A stretch of 64,000 nucleotides of DNA from Plicaturopsis crispa FD-325 SS-3 (taxonomy: Eukaryota > Basidiomycota > Agaricomycetes > Amylocorticiales > Amylocorticiaceae), in NCBI GenBank assembly GCA_000827205.1, contig KN832563.1, positions 754,863 through 818,862 on the forward strand. Reading direction: 5' to 3'. Numbering within the stretch: position 1 is the stretch's first letter; each line of letters opens with the position of its first letter. Under the pieces are notes generated by a model. It searched no databases. It had not been told where the DNA came from and saw only the letters and a program-made list of their open reading frames with translations. Shown here piece by piece: positions 24,038 through 37,100 of this stretch. The position numbers and the translations under genes were made by a program.

Positions 24038-26837
24038 TGGCCTCCTTAGAGGTGCGCTTGGTGTCCACTTTTCATTCGAAATGTGGTCTTACATACCGCC
24101 ACAGACGTTCGAGTCCACTTTAAAGGAGGTCGTTCAGGCGAAACGACTGTCCAGCTCAAAGATGGAGAAACTGAAAGACATCGCTTTGAAGTGTATGGAG
24201 GTGCGTCGTCGATTTTTTTGCTCGAGCGCTTCACTGCATCTGACTTTTGTCCCGGTTCTCTCCCCTTCAGAATGACACTCAGCTAGTGTCCATCCTGTAT
24301 CGCAGACACAAGGGTTTATCAAATACTGCCAAAATCCACAGTCTTTATGCCTTTGATGCATTGGCGCGTGCAGCCCGGCATCAAGTCGTCAAGCGCGGCC
24401 TGACTGGTGACATCAACTCAGAGAGGGGCAATTGTGCAACGTTCCTTCTGAAGGTTGAAGGTGTCCTCGAAGGCTTATTCCAGAACATGCTCTCATCCGG
24501 AAGCACTGAAGCAAAGGTTAGTGTTCTGTCTGCTGACTTTGTAGTTGTCGCGTATTTTCGAACACCATCGTCGCCGGACGCCCGGACTGTCGTCTACACC
24601 TACGTCCCATCGGACAGTGATCGCAGCCCAAAAAGGTTGTCCCACTTCTGGTGCGATGTCGTCCTAACACGAGCCGTACCTGGATCAGCCCGCCGCGGCG
24701 ATTTACCGTAACAAAAGGCCTGGGTGTAGCGCGACCGCTGTTCTCGTAGCACCTCATGTACAGCGCGTATCGCCTGGTGCTCTGTCCACCGCGAAAGCGC
24801 ATCAGGGTCACCAGCGCGTACGATCACATGATGTGCTTCAGCCAAATCGATATGATTTTCTATTTTCTCAACGTCGGAAATGAGAGACAAACGCCTGACT
24901 CCGCGTCCCCCCTCGTGGGTTTTACAGGAAAAGACACAGAAGATCCTTGACATTTGGACGAAATCGAGTACTTTTCAAAAAACGGTGCTGGAGCGCTTGC
25001 AGGAGGTGGTGAACAACTCGGACAAAGGTGCTTATCACGATTCCATCCATGTCTTCGCTAAGTACTTCATTTCGTCTGTGCAATCCCATTTGGATTTTGC
25101 ACGCAATACCGCTTCAAACACTTGAGAATACGAACTGAACGTGGTCTGGTCTGTTTTGTTTTTGTCAGAATCGCAGCCGGAAGCCGCTCAGTCATCAGTC
25201 GTCGACCCAAGGACATCGGCGCCAGCACCGTCTGCTCTGCCTGTGGTTCTGTCACCTCCGGTACAGATACCTACAGAGCCTACGCAGCTCCCCAGCGACG
25301 TCCAATCAACTCTTTTCGCCCTCCTTCAGGCTGCTGCCGCTAACAATGGGTAGGTTTCTTTCTGTATTTCGCGTCGGTCAATCATTAACATGTTTGCAGA
25401 CAAACAGTGCCAAACACCAACCAGCCACCTAAGCCTCTGGATGCCTCCTCCTTAGCGTTGTTCCAGCAGTTTACCGCGAAAGCGGCCTCCCCTCCTCTTC
25501 CCTTTTCGCCCCCCATACCACCGCCTAACGGTGCCATTTCTCCGCACGGCGTTTCGAATCATCATCCTCCGTATCGAGACGACCGGTATGACTCTGGCTC
25601 TAGGGAGCCAAGATATAGGTCAAATAGCCGAGACCATGGCAGAGACCGAGAAGGTCCCTACAATGACTGGAACAACTCCCGGGGTGGCTTCAGAGGAGGC
25701 TACCGCGGCCGTGGCCGGGGGGATGGTCGGGGCAGGTGGGACGAGCGTGACCGATACAGAGACGGTGGCTTCAGCCCGCCCTCGACCAGTGGCCGGAGCC
25801 GCTCGAGGAGTCCTCGCAGGTACGGCGGGAGGCGAGACCCGAGGCCATACAGCCCCCCTCGCCGCCCACCATTACCCTCGAAGGCATCGCACACCCCCGA
25901 GGCCGGCCCCCCGTCGAGTCTTCCGCGCGAGCTCGACAAGGACGAGTTCGGACGCGATATTCGGCCGCAGTCCCCGGACACCACCGTTCCAGTCGACCCC
26001 CGGACACAGCCACCACGTCCTCCGCCGCCGGTAGCAGCGGCAGCGGCTCCGGCTGCGACAGTAGATCCTGCACCTGCGCTCGCGAATAATCAGATACCTA
26101 TGTCACAGCAGAGCCCGTCGGTAGCTGCGAATACATTCTCACAGACTCCTAATGCACCGTCGGACGCAGTGTCGTCGTCGGCAAAGCCAAAGCCAAAGCT
26201 AGCAGGACTTGACACGTTTGATCGTGCGGCGTTTGATTTCACGTCGTCCTCAGCGTGGGAAGCGCTGGGAAACATGTGGGTGGCTGAGTATGCGTACATG
26301 CCGTCGCAGGAGGAACTCATGCAGTTTGTGATGTATGGTGTGCGACCGGGCGCTGCACCGGGGACGGCGCCTGCTGCACCTACACCTGCGCTTGCACCTG
26401 TACCCGCACATATACCCGCACCTATACATGCACCAGCAGGAGCACCTATACCTGTGCTATCTGAAACCGGTCAAACTAGTCAGTGGCAGGGTGCCAGCGG
26501 GCAGTCCAACGGCGCGTGGAACGGCGGAGGCGGAAGGGGTAGGGGAGGCTTCTCGCGGGGAAACGGCCGCGGGGGATACTCTAACGGATGGGGGGATAAC
26601 CGAAATGGATCCTCGTATGAGAACACATCGGACGCCATCGTGCTGGGTGGGGGAGACGACATGGACATAGAAGGGAACGGCGTCAAACCTGCGGACATCG
26701 ATAAAAGTAAACACGCGGCTGAGCAGACGCCTTCGGCAACCTATACCCCGGGCATGGTCGGCGCGGGCGGGCGGATGCAGCGGGTGGGCGACAGGTGGGT
26801 GTTCGTGCGTGGGGACGCTCAACCGGGCGTCGCATGA
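24038..26837 (+). CDS. CID (RNA polymerase II CTD-interacting) RNA-processing protein
   Basis: Six exons join in frame: 24038-24052, 24105-24200, 24271-24516, 24928-25027, 25169-25349 and 25400-26837. The first 130 residues form a CTD-interacting domain of the Nrd1/Seb1/SCAF type: FESTLKEVVQAKRLSSSKME, LVSILYRRHKGLSNTAKIHS, LYAFDALARAARH, LLKVEGVLEGLFQNML and EKTQKILDIWTKSSTFQ. The remainder is disordered: a Pro-rich linker, an Arg/Gly/Ser region (RGGFRGGYRGRGRGDGRGRW), Pro/Ala repeats (APAPTPALAPVPAHIPAP) and a second RGG patch (GGGGRGRGGFSRGNGRGGY). A short ordered block, DTFDRAAFDFTSSSAWEALG, sits between them. No RRM was found, unlike Seb1 or Nrd1, so RNA binding may rest on the RGG patches. 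Role in transcription termination or 3' processing is inferred from the CID. Intron 3 is unusually long (411 bp). Confidence 0.85.
24517..24927. other. Long intron with an antisense open frame
   Basis: All other introns of the CID gene are about 50-140 bp. This one is 411 bp. The minus strand across it, reaching slightly into the next exon, carries a 117-codon frame whose middle (DVEKIENHIDLAEAHHVIVR, then DALSRWTEHQAIRAVHEVLR) looks protein-like and helical. It could be a gene fragment inserted into an older short intron. I do not recognise it and would not call it a gene. Confidence 0.35.
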
Positions 26838-26895
26838 GCTGGATCCAGCAACTGCAGTTGGATCCGTTTTCTTTTCTGTATCAATATTAATGTCA

Positions 26896-28161
26896 TTACA
26901 CGGGCTCCATATCATCATCATCCAGTCTCGTCAGCTCAAACCCCCCATTTCTTGCCCTACTATCTCCATTATTATCATCTCTGTATAGCATTCTTGGCCC
27001 AGAACTGTAACTTTGCGCGGAAAACGGGTTGGGGAAGAAGACGAGGTAGCAGGTGGTCGCTGCGAAGACGCCGATCAGGCTCCCGACGATGACGTCCTCC
27101 TTGTGGTGCCGCTGGCGTTGCGAGTGGTGAGAGGTTTGGTAGGTGATTGGGATGTGTGAACAAGACTTACGAAGTCTTCGACTCGGGTGATGGCGACCCA
27201 TGATGCGTAAAGCAAGGGGATGAGGGTGATGAATAAACGGGTCAACCTGCTAGAGCGTAGTGATGCTGGGGCGAGGGGCGCGCGGAAGCACCACGCTGCT
27301 GTCTTTCCCGCGATGAACAGCGACAGGAACGTCATACCCGCGAAAGCAGTAGATGAGTGGCCCGAAGGAAACGACCGTCTCCCGTCGCGAATGTCTTCTG
27401 CTTTCCTGTTAATGTCGTAGAATGAGATAGCAAGTACAGCAACACGCAAATCCGCAGCGCTTACCCAGTACACGCATTCAGGGCACCGTCCCATTTACAC
27501 CGGGCGAGGAAATCAGGCCGCAAGCGTCCTGAAACAAGTTACTTACCGTGAGCCCGGTAAGAGCAAATTGAGGCCAGTATACGACATTACCGACTCGATT
27601 TTTAATGAATTCAGTGATCAGTCGCGCAAGGCCTCTACAAGGAAAGAATTATACGAGGACCTATAGGGTCGAGGAGAGCCAAATTACATACCTGGATGCC
27701 CATACAGAAAGAATCCCATGATGGATGTCCATCACTGACCTCAGCATCATGCCTACACCGACACACGCCGCAAAGGGTATATACAGCGCAATCATTCCGT
27801 TCAAGCTTCCGCTCATCCTGTAATAATTTGTGGAATGGTAAGCATTCTCGCTAGCTAATGTAGCGGGCCAAAAGGACTTACTGCTGCTTCGTGTGCGGAT
27901 GGCTGATGAGCGGATCGTTTATATCGAACGGTCGTTCGTACACATTCGCATACGTGAAGAAGAATGACAGGAACCAGAGCGCCGTCGCGAGCAGCCTGGA
28001 ATATGGAAGAACCGTGTTAGAGTGGGGCAGACGGGAGAAGCGGTGACGGTGGATAGTACTTACCAGTCCACGGCATATGCACGGTCGATCCACGTCAGTG
28101 AATCAGGACCGATGGAGTTTTTTAGCCAGTGCCACGGGCGGTGGGGCAACGGTCCCGACAT
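26896..28161 (-). CDS. PAP2-family lipid phosphatase (DPP1/LPP type)
   Basis: Integral membrane phosphatase expected to act on phosphatidate, diacylglycerol pyrophosphate or related lipids. The N-terminal exon reads MSGPLPHRPWHWLKNSIGPD and leads to LLATALWFLSFFFTYANVYE, the first helix, then RPFDINDPLISHPHT, the family's RxFxxxDxxIxxP segment. Later exons give SGSLNGMIALYIPFAACVGV, GLARLITEFIKNRVG, then GRRSFPSGHSSTAFAGMTFL (PSGH motif, catalytic His), WVAITRVEDFRQRHHKEDVI (motif R-x5-H-x3-D) and VGSLIGVFAATTCYLVFF. The C-terminus is short, hydrophilic and acidic. About six introns. The order and spacing of the motifs match fungal Dpp1/Lpp1. It is convergent with the CID gene, 58 bp apart. 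Confidence 0.88.
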
Positions 28162-29217
28162 GAGCGTATGTACAGTCCGAGTTGGTCACGACGGCAATTC
28201 CGCGGAGAATTATTTTGCTATGTACTGCCAGTGAGGGATTGCCCGCTGGCAAAGCAGCTTGTCAGCAGCCTAGGGAGGGACTCCGGTGTCAATGACCCGA
28301 CTTTGAAACGCCCAAATACTGTGCACAGATCTCACTTGAAGCGTTGAACGGTGGTCGACTCGGACTTCAGTGTTAAAGTTAGCAGAATCAAGTATTTACT
28401 GTAATACGACCCGGACGCCGCAAGGATACTATCAGACGTCAATAATCAGTGAGGAACAGCATAAGCAGCATATGCAACAATACTGACCGGTATTCAAATT
28501 CACTTTTGAAAGTTGTACTTACGGAGGTACGACAACGTGTTTCTCAGACGCGTCGAACTTGTGGCGCGGACTCTCTCCTGATAAGTTAAGTACGACTCGG
28601 ACGCCGTTCGATAGACTGCTTCCGTCGGATGCCTCGTAACTTAGAGTCCAAAAATCATGACGCTTCTGACAGCGATACATCTCTGCACTTGCATGAACGA
28701 GGTGAGTGAGTAGCTCGAATATCGAAATCAAGCCGCTATTACTACTTACTTATTAGTATGCAGCGGGCCCGGGGCAGACTCGAATACACTGCAGATAAAA
28801 CCAGTCTTCGAGTTCGGGACCAGTTCTCCGCGGGCGCCCTCGACGAGGATGATTGCTTTATTAAATTCTCTCGCCCCATCACTCATATCGTCCGACCGCA
28901 ACAGAAAACCCATGTAGTTTCGATGATCGACCTCGACGTTAACTGACTAGCGTGGTGTGGTACTTATCTGCAGATTGGTTAACTTGAAGTTACCTCCATA
29001 TGTTGGATTTTTTATAATCCGGCGTGACATGCACCCATCGATCGATACGGAGGAGGTGAGCTATATATGAGTATAAAACCCCTCGACGTGCTGCGCACTG
29101 GTTTCAGTGCAAACCGTACTTCGCCAGTGCAAGCCGTACTTCGTTTCAACTGTACAACCCTTTCTCGCCGTGTTTTTTGTGCAGCACCTCACCCACCTGT
29201 GTACAGACTCATTCCCC
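28162..29217. other. Divergent intergenic region, no supported gene
   Basis: About 1.05 kb between the starts of the PAP2 and UbiA genes. It is AT-richer than the genes, with no gene. Two loosely similar blocks (GACCCGGACGCCG near 28410 and GACTCGGACGCCG near 28595) are too short to call a repeat. A TATATATGAGTATAAAA stretch at about 29061-29077 lies roughly 150 bp before the UbiA start and may be its TATA region. Confidence 0.4.
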
Positions 29218-30274
29218 ATGGCGCTCGGCCTCGTACGCTCGTTGTGGTACCACGCCGTCACGGTGTTCCTCTTCACAAAATCCGACATCAAGACCACCCT
29301 CATCCCCATCGTACGTCCTCTCCTCTCCCCCCCTTCGCACATCCAGTCTGACACGCTATCCTACCACCCCACCTAGAGCATTCTCTCCGCCGTCTCCGCG
29401 CCCTCGTGCTCGGCCTCCTCCACTGCACAAGCCGTCTTCTGGATCTGGCTGCACCTCCTTCAATTCGACGTGTCGAACCAGACGCTCGACCCCCTGGAGG
29501 ACAAGAACAACAAAAAGGACCGCCCGCTCCCCGCGGGCCGCATCACCCTCCGCAACGCGCTGATATTTCGCTGGGCGCTCGTGCCCGTGTGCTTTGCGCT
29601 GAGCCTGTATTATAGCATGCAGATCTTCTACGCGAGCATCGCGTTCGCGTTTTTCACGGTGTTGTATGATGAGTGGGGGTGCCACGCGCGGCACTGGGCC
29701 ATCCGCGATTTCGTCAACGCGTGCGGGTTCGCGTCTTTTGAATACGGCTCCATATTGATTGCGCGTGAGTACACCGCTGCCCCCAGCCGTTTTCATACTG
29801 ACCTGACCCGTGCTTCCAACGGAAAGGGTGCGACCGCGCGGGCCTGGACGGCGCCGGGCTCGTCTCCATCATGTGCAGCTTCGGGATCATCTGGACGACG
29901 ATCCAGGTGCAGGACTTCAAGGACACAGAGGGCGACCGCCTCATCGGCCGGCGGACGATGCCGCTCGACGCGCCCGCCATCGCGCGCTACACCGTCATCG
30001 TCACGCTGCTGGCCTGGAGCGCGGGGCTCACCTTCCTCTGGCAGGTCGACTTGGTGACCAGCTTGTGTTTCCACGCACTCGCGCTTTTAATCGGGGTCCG
30101 GTTCTTGGTGTACAAGACCATCCCGCAGGATCAGGTGTCGTACTACATATTCAACGTCAGTCCTTGTGCCGTTTACCGTATGGTCGCTGGTAACCCCGTG
30201 CTAATTTTTAACAGGTGTGGCTTTCGGCGGCCCATGCGCTTCCCGGGTATTGGCGATCCTACGTAGCCGTCTGA
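29218..30274 (+). CDS. UbiA-family membrane prenyltransferase or terpene cyclase
   Basis: Multi-pass membrane protein of the UbiA superfamily. Exon 1 gives MALGLVRSLWYHAVTVFLFT and KSDIKTTLIPI. Later exons give WIWLHLLQFDVSNQTLDPLE followed by DKNNKKDRPLPAGRIT, which is the first Asp-rich motif (N-x3-D-x3-D) with the following DRP. The second Asp-rich motif is VQDFKDTEGDRLIGRRTMP (DxxDxxGD). Several hydrophobic helices surround them (ALVPVCFALSLYYSM, YTVIVTLLAWSAGLTFLW). The last short exon ends SAAHALPGYWRSYVAV. In basidiomycetes such proteins include quinone-type prenyltransferases and UbiA-type sesquiterpene cyclases, and the sequence alone does not decide between them. No biosynthetic cluster partners are nearby, so a secondary-metabolite role is open. 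Confidence 0.85.
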
Positions 30275-31124
30275 TCCCTCCCGTCCGCACACTCTCCCGT
30301 TTCCGTTCACTTTGCTAGCATTCTCTCGTGATGTGATCGACGCTGCGATTTAACTGTTCCCGTTCTGCTTCCTGATTTTCAACCCTTTGTAACGGGTACT
30401 TGATGTACAATAACATATTGTACGCTTTTTCCCGAAATGACGAAGGCGAAGGCTAGCTAACACATGTTCTGTCAACGTGAAGTGCCTGCTGTTCTCCTGT
30501 GCTGGGTGCTATGGCTGTGCTATGTAGAGTCAGTAATTTAGGTAGTATGTATGTCTGAGCCTTTTCGAATGGAATTCCGCCGCCGCGGCTTTGGCGGACA
30601 CGAGGCTCCGAAGCGGTCGTCGTCTTGGCCTGGCTTTGCACACAGTCTTGAGAAGTATGCGGTGTGCGCAAAAAGGTGCGGCCCGAGGGCATCGAAGGGT
30701 ACTCTAAATCTAAGTACAGTGGCTTAGAATTCTTAGTTAGTGTAAGATTATTGATGTGTTAGTGTAGATATTATGTGGCGCACCGTTTCAGACCCTTTCC
30801 CGTACGCTGGATCCCGAGGGGCTACAGAGCCGGGCCAGTACTGTCATCGAGTGACCAATTGAGGGTCAGGACTGCATAGCAAATGATGCAATACGAGGCA
30901 GGGGAGCCAGAGAGATCTCCAATATCGATTCAGAGTCTGAGTGGCGACGCTCACGGGTGAACGTTTGAACTCTGAGCAAATCACGGATTTTGGCAAGAAG
31001 AGAAAGATGTCCTTCGTACATTTCGACGAATCAAATGAAATCATGAACATAATGCACAGTAAATCAAAACAGATAGCAGCAAGAAAGCAACAGACCCAGA
31101 TACACCTAGCTGCGACGGGAGAGA
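30275..31124. other. Intergenic region between convergent genes
   Basis: About 850 bp between the UbiA stop and the DNMT5 stop. Short frames only; no recognisable product or repeat. Confidence 0.4.
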
Positions 31125-34100
31125 TCATAGCATTACAACGTCATCGTCCGAATCCCCCGCTGCTTTCGCGGCAGCGGACTCAGCATCCCTCGCCGCCTTC
31201 TTCCCCATCTCATCCCAGTGAACTGTGCGGCTCTCGTATATGTCGTAGTCGATGGTGTCTCTCGTCAAAAAGCGCCACACCTTGACGGTCTTCAGCTGTC
31301 CGTACCGCACCAGCCGCCCCACAGCCTGCGTCTCCGTTGCGTTGTACTTCTCCTGCGACGCCGCTAGCAGCGGTGACACGAAGATCGCGTGGTTCGCGGC
31401 CGTGAGGTTCGCCCCGCTCGCGCTTTCCTCCATCACGTTCAGCAGTAGGACACGCTCCGGCCCGTTCTCCTGGAACTTTGTCAGATTGCTGGACCGGGAG
31501 TTCGCGGAGCCTTTGAGCTCGAGGTAGGTGATCTTGTTGGCTATCAGCACTTCCTCGACTTTCTTCATGAGGTCCGGGAACTGCACGAAGATGAGGACGC
31601 GCTCGTCGGCAGGTAGTCGCTTTCTGGAAATAAAATCAGTATCCAGTGTAGGCGATATGTGATACGGCAGCGTAAAAACGTACTTGATCAACTTGACGAT
31701 CGCCTCCAGCTTGGCGCCGTAGTGTTTACCCTTCCCGGTACGTTCCACGTCGTCGACGCCGAGGTTCTTCGCCTCCACGATATACGTCACGCGCGCCGCC
31801 GCGCTGCAGATATCGGACTCCTTCGACTTCCTGCCCGTCTCGCCGTCCGTCGTCTGCTTCGCCAGCTCCGCCGTCTTGTACAAACACTCCTCCTTCGCCG
31901 CGCACTCCCTGACGTGTTTCGTGCATCCCATGTGCCCACAGGTAGACAGCACGGCGACCTCGTCATGCGGTATCTCTGCGTCCTCGCACATCGGACACGT
32001 CACGACGACAGACGCGCCCGAGCCCTTCTGCAAATTCCGCACGGCGGTGAAATACCGCAACGAGCGCACCCGCCCGACGAGCTCCTTCTCGAGCCTTCGC
32101 ATGATGTGCGTGTGCTCGCGCAGCGCCCACACTTTCTCCGCAGTCTTCTTGTCGAGCTCCTTCGGCTTGCCCGCCTGCTTCGCCCCCGCCTCGACGATGC
32201 CGGCTTTGTCGAACAGGACTTTGAGGAGCGCGGTGGCGTCCGCGTCGCCGGCCTTGCCGTCGAAGACCCAGCGGATCCATTCGCGCCAGGCGGACTCCTC
32301 CCCGGTCTTGCCGACGTCTTTCTCGAGCTTGAGCCCCTTCTTGAGGTGAGCGAGGATCTCGGCTTCGCACTCGTCTCGCTGCTTGGTGCGTTCGCGGACG
32401 ATGACTTCGCAGGCTTTCATGGAGTTGTCGGTTTTGCTGGTGTCGAGGTCGAAGTGGGAGCAGCGCTTCAGGAGGGCTTCCTCCGCGGTGCTGCCGTAAT
32501 GAAGGAAGGGGGTGTCAGCGGGGGCAAGGGGATGAAGGGAGAGGGATGGACGTACCTGCTATCACCTAGCGATTTGGCGAGCCGCCGCTCGCGGTCGCTT
32601 TCGTTCTTCTTGCTGCGCTTGATGGTCATGTCCATCGCGCGCAGGTGGTGCTCCAGCTCTAGGTACACGGCGCGTTCCGAGGCGGGCTGGACGATGTCCT
32701 CGAGCTCGATCTTCCAGTGGATCTCGTCGATCTCCGCGACATTCTGTGCGCGCGTAAGGAACACATCGACAGCCTTTCACACAGGAGATGAGACATACCT
32801 GACGAACGAAGCGGTCCAGGAACATCTGCCCGTGGGCATGTCGGTGCGCGTGCCATTCTAGACTGTGCACCTCGCGGAACGAATGGAACTTTTCAACCGC
32901 TGTAACGCCAGGTGAGTTAGTCGGGAATATGCACATCGAGGCGACAACGATAATCTTACCTGTCATATCTCTGCGCCGCTTCTTCACCTCCACCGACTGG
33001 CCCTCGCCGTCGTCGTCCACACCCAAGTGTATATCCAGGAACGCCGATATCGTCTTCAGCGCCGCGAAATCGTGCACGGGTGGGGTACCCGACAGCACCC
33101 AGTGCCTTTCCGCGCTCAGCTTGCTCACCATCGCGTAGATGATCCCCTCCAAATACGTGTACTCGTCCACGACCTTGCGCGCGAAATGGAACATATGGAG
33201 GGGCGGGGCGCGCATCTGCGTCCAGTCCGCGCGCACCTTCGCGAGCCCGAGCTGCCAGGGGTCGGTGTCCTCGCGGTGCTTCGGCTTTTTCTTGCTGGGC
33301 TCGGAATCGTCATCGTCGGCTTTGCGCTTCTTGCTCGTCCGTTTCGAGGGCGCGTCCACGTCCATGCTCTCGACATCTGAGCTGCCGGACGCCTGCGATT
33401 TGGACGCCTTCTTTGGCTTCGCGGCCTTAGGCTTAGCAGCGGCCTTGCCTTTCTTCTTTGGTTTTTCGTCCTCTGACTCCTCCTCTGAGGCCGGGGATGT
33501 TTGGAAGGCAGTGTCATCGGAGTCTGCGTCGTTCTCCGAGGACGGCAGCGGCCCCTCGTAGTCGCTGGACGCATCCGCGGCGTCATCCTCGTCATCCGAT
33601 ATGACGACGAGAGCTTTCTTCGCAGACGCACGGCGCTTCCGCGGTTTGGGCGAGTCGGAGGCCTCGTCCACGTCTACGGGCCCTTCGTCGGCAGAAGAAG
33701 ATGAGGCGCTGCGTTTTGGTGGAACTGGGATCACAACCTCCATCACAAGACCGGACGGCGAGCGCTGCTTTGACTTACTGGCCGCGGCTTCTTGGGTGGG
33801 TTTGTCGTCTTCGACCACGACAGCATCCCTGTACGACTTGCCTTTCTTTCGCTTCGAGGGAACGTCGACCTTGGCTATGGATTCATCCCCTGTATTCGTC
33901 AAATGTAAGCCTCGTGAGCATAGGGTATGAAAGCGGAAGATGTACCTCGTTCCCGGGCCTCGCGAACGGCCTTCTTGACCGCGGACGCGCCCTCGTCTCG
34001 CAGGCGATCGACTTGGTCGCCCAGAGAAGACATGACCTCGTTCAATCGGGCATTAAAGAACCGTCCGTCCGTTTGGGGGAGAGAGCCCGTCGCAGCTAGC

Positions 34101-37100
34101 GAATCAAGGTTCGCCATATAAGCTGCGCTCTTGAAGAGACTGGACGCGACAATGACGATGTCGACCTCTTGGAAATTCTCGATCGTCTGGTTGTTGAGCT
34201 GCGTTTGGGACGTTATCACGAGGTGCTTGAACCGCTTGCCCGTGAACTTGACGATCTCGGCCGCCCACTGTTTCGTCAGATGCGAGGGGACGACGACGAG
34301 CGTGGCCTTGAGCGGTATCTTGCCCTTCACGTCCTCCGTCTCCGCGAGCTCCTTCTTTACCTCCTTCGCAGCGCAGTCGATGAGACCCAGTGTAATGGCG
34401 GTCTTGCCGTACCCGACTTGGTCGGCGAGGACGCCTCCGCGTACGTGGACAGGCCTTTGAGCACGTCCCTCGGCACGCCACGCCAGTGGCTCTAGCGTGG
34501 CTTCTGCGATCTCCTCCTCAATGAAGGGCGCGATATCGCGCGCCTCCTGCTTCAGCATCCAGCTCAACGAGCGGAGCTGCTCCTTCCGGAGCGGGATCTT
34601 GAAATCGGGGGGCTGCTTGTGCTCGGGATCCAGCTTGTTGCTCGTGAGCCGGAATTTGCCCAGGTTCAGTTTGGCCATGGGGGAGAAGTCCGTGTTGAGA
34701 CGCCATGAGAGCAGAGCCTGTTCCGTCCTCCCCGTCGATGGCAGACGCGAAAGCGCGCGATGAAGCAGCGACGGGATGTTGATGCCAATACGGACATGCC
34801 CTAAGCCCTCTGCATCGAGCTTCAGCTGCGTCACGAAAGGCGTAGGACGACGCTTGAGCGCCCGCTCGAACTCTCCGGCCTGCACGGGGTCCTCGATGGG
34901 GACTATCTTGCCCTTGTGGTAGGCAAACTTCATCTCAGGGGGCGTAGGTGCGCAGCGTTGGCAGTTGACCTGATCAGGAGGGAGCTCGACGCTCTGCCAA
35001 TCTTTGAAATTGGCATCGATGTTCCGGATGCGCTCGGTGAGGAAGCCGAGGTTGCGGTAGGTCTCCCGCTCATGCACTTTGTCGATCTCACCCCACTCTT
35101 CGCGAGGCCATTCGGGTCCTGCTTGCCCGTGCAGATCAACTTTGCACGACAAGATGGCGTTCGCGCTGCCACAAGCGTCCAGAGAGGACTCCACTGTCAA
35201 GACCTCTCCGGGGACAGCGAATTGTGCCTTTTGGCCCTCCAGAGGCTGCGAGAAATCGTTAGCTTGAAGTACATATCCCGTGTAGAATGAGACTGCACCT
35301 TCAAAGCAACAGCATCCGTTTGAACCCACTTGTAGGGTATCTCACAGTCGATCTCCTGCGCATCCTTGACACTCGACTGACGCCACCGGGAATCGAGTTT
35401 GCACACGATGGGTCGTGTCTCACCGAATTCGTACCGTCGTTTGCTGATGGAGAAGACGAAACTGTCGTTCTCCCCTGCGCCACAACGGCTAGGATCGAGG
35501 AGCATGAACAACGGAGGCAGAGCCTCCTCTCCCGGCCCAGGAGTCCTCCTATGCAAGGCCGAGTTGGCCGTGCCGCACTTGTTGAGTAGCGTGTACACGC
35601 CAGAGATGTCGCGGTCGAATAGATCTTTCGCGTCGTGGCCATCCGGCACAGATATTTGCAGCTGGGAGTACACCATCCGATCCTTGAACTCCTCGCCAGT
35701 CAGGCCAAGGTCTTTCTCCCACGACGGTACGAGTGTCTGGGCGCCATTCTCGACGCCCGCGATCGTGATGGGCACGGTGCTGATACTTGGGAGTGCAAAT
35801 TCCCAGCGACCATCGAGTAGCCCACCCGCACAGGTAAGACGCGCTATCGGCATCTGCAGGACCTTGCGGAGTTCCGCATTTGCCGGAAGACTGGCTTCAG
35901 GCTTCGCGTATAGGCGCCACTCGGGCTGCTGGGGATGCAGGAGGAGCTCTAGCGAAGCCGTTGGGGACTGGTACACAGCAGACCAGATTTCCTGCCGCTT
36001 TGGCTCCACGAAGCGCAATTCGAGAGATGCCGCACGGATGACAGCGTCGGCCCAAGATGCCCATCGCTTCTTCGGGATGTCTACACCCGCTGCCTCTTTG
36101 AGCCCATCAAGGAGCTCCCGTGTAACAGTAGCTACACTAAGGCGCATCGGGAGAGCCGCCTTGAGCTCCTGCGCATATGCGGACGGCGGCGTGCGCTTCA
36201 CGGTGAGCGGCGCAAAATTGTGTTCCGGGCGACCGCCGCATTTCGTGCAGGAAGTGGCCCCGCAATCAGCGCAGCGGCGCACAACGCGTTCGGTCACGTT
36301 CTTCCGGCCCTCGCATTCACAAAGGCGTGCGCTGCGCTCGGCGTGAGCGAGCAGTGCTGGCAAAGAATGTGTAGTCGACACGGATAGGTCGAGCTCCTTC
36401 TCGTTTAGCTGATCCTCGCCCGCTATACGATCCTCGAGGGCAACGACGGTGGCCGCCCCGTCATCAACATCCATGGCATCATCATCGTGTGTACGCCCAT
36501 CGCTGGCTCCACTAGCATTCTTCTTCTCGTAGCTCTCCGTGTCATCACCGCCCTTGATGAGACTCTTGCCTGCGACAAGCGCGGCGAGGATGCACGCGCC
36601 AACGACAGTAGTCGACATTGCGTTCCCCGCAAGGTCAGCGAGCTGATCTTCCGTCTCACGTGTGAGAAGTAACGCGTCAACGGGTAAGCCCTGCATGGAA
36701 AGGGCTTCGATCCCGACGAGGGGCCCGCCGCGGTTCGTGATATACGGAATCATGGAGGGCGTGAGGCACGGGCAAATGCCTGCCTTATTTGAGCCGATGG
36801 TTCGGTCCACGTTTTGCGACAAATTCCAAACTTGTCTGTATGTTTATCTTGAGCAAGCGAGAATACGCGGTCAGGGGAAGGCAACGTACGTTTTATACGA
36901 CGGGTCGACGCCATTCTTCGCACTCCGTAGAAGGGAAATGTCCATGAGATCCCATACACGCTCGACTTGAGCTTTGCCCCAGTCGTTCCAAGCGAAATCC
37001 GGTAGCTTGCAGTTCCCACCTATACTTGCTATTTTAGTAAAACGCAGAAGAATGGCTAGTACGCTCACGAACCCTCATCCCATCCAGTGAGCGGCCGTTT

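Noticed and set aside
25531-26034. Overlapping long frame inside the CID gene
   Set aside because: An alternative frame through Arg/Gly- and Pro-rich repeats; the CID frame is continuous to 26837 and has consistent domain content.
28400-28610. Possible direct repeat around GAC(C/T)CGGACGCCG
   Set aside because: Only about 13 bp match and flanking sequence does not align.
31659-32861. 400-codon plus-strand frame opposite the DNMT5 C-terminus
   Set aside because: Antisense of the RING/helicase exons; GC-rich third positions keep it open. No splice logic or family similarity.
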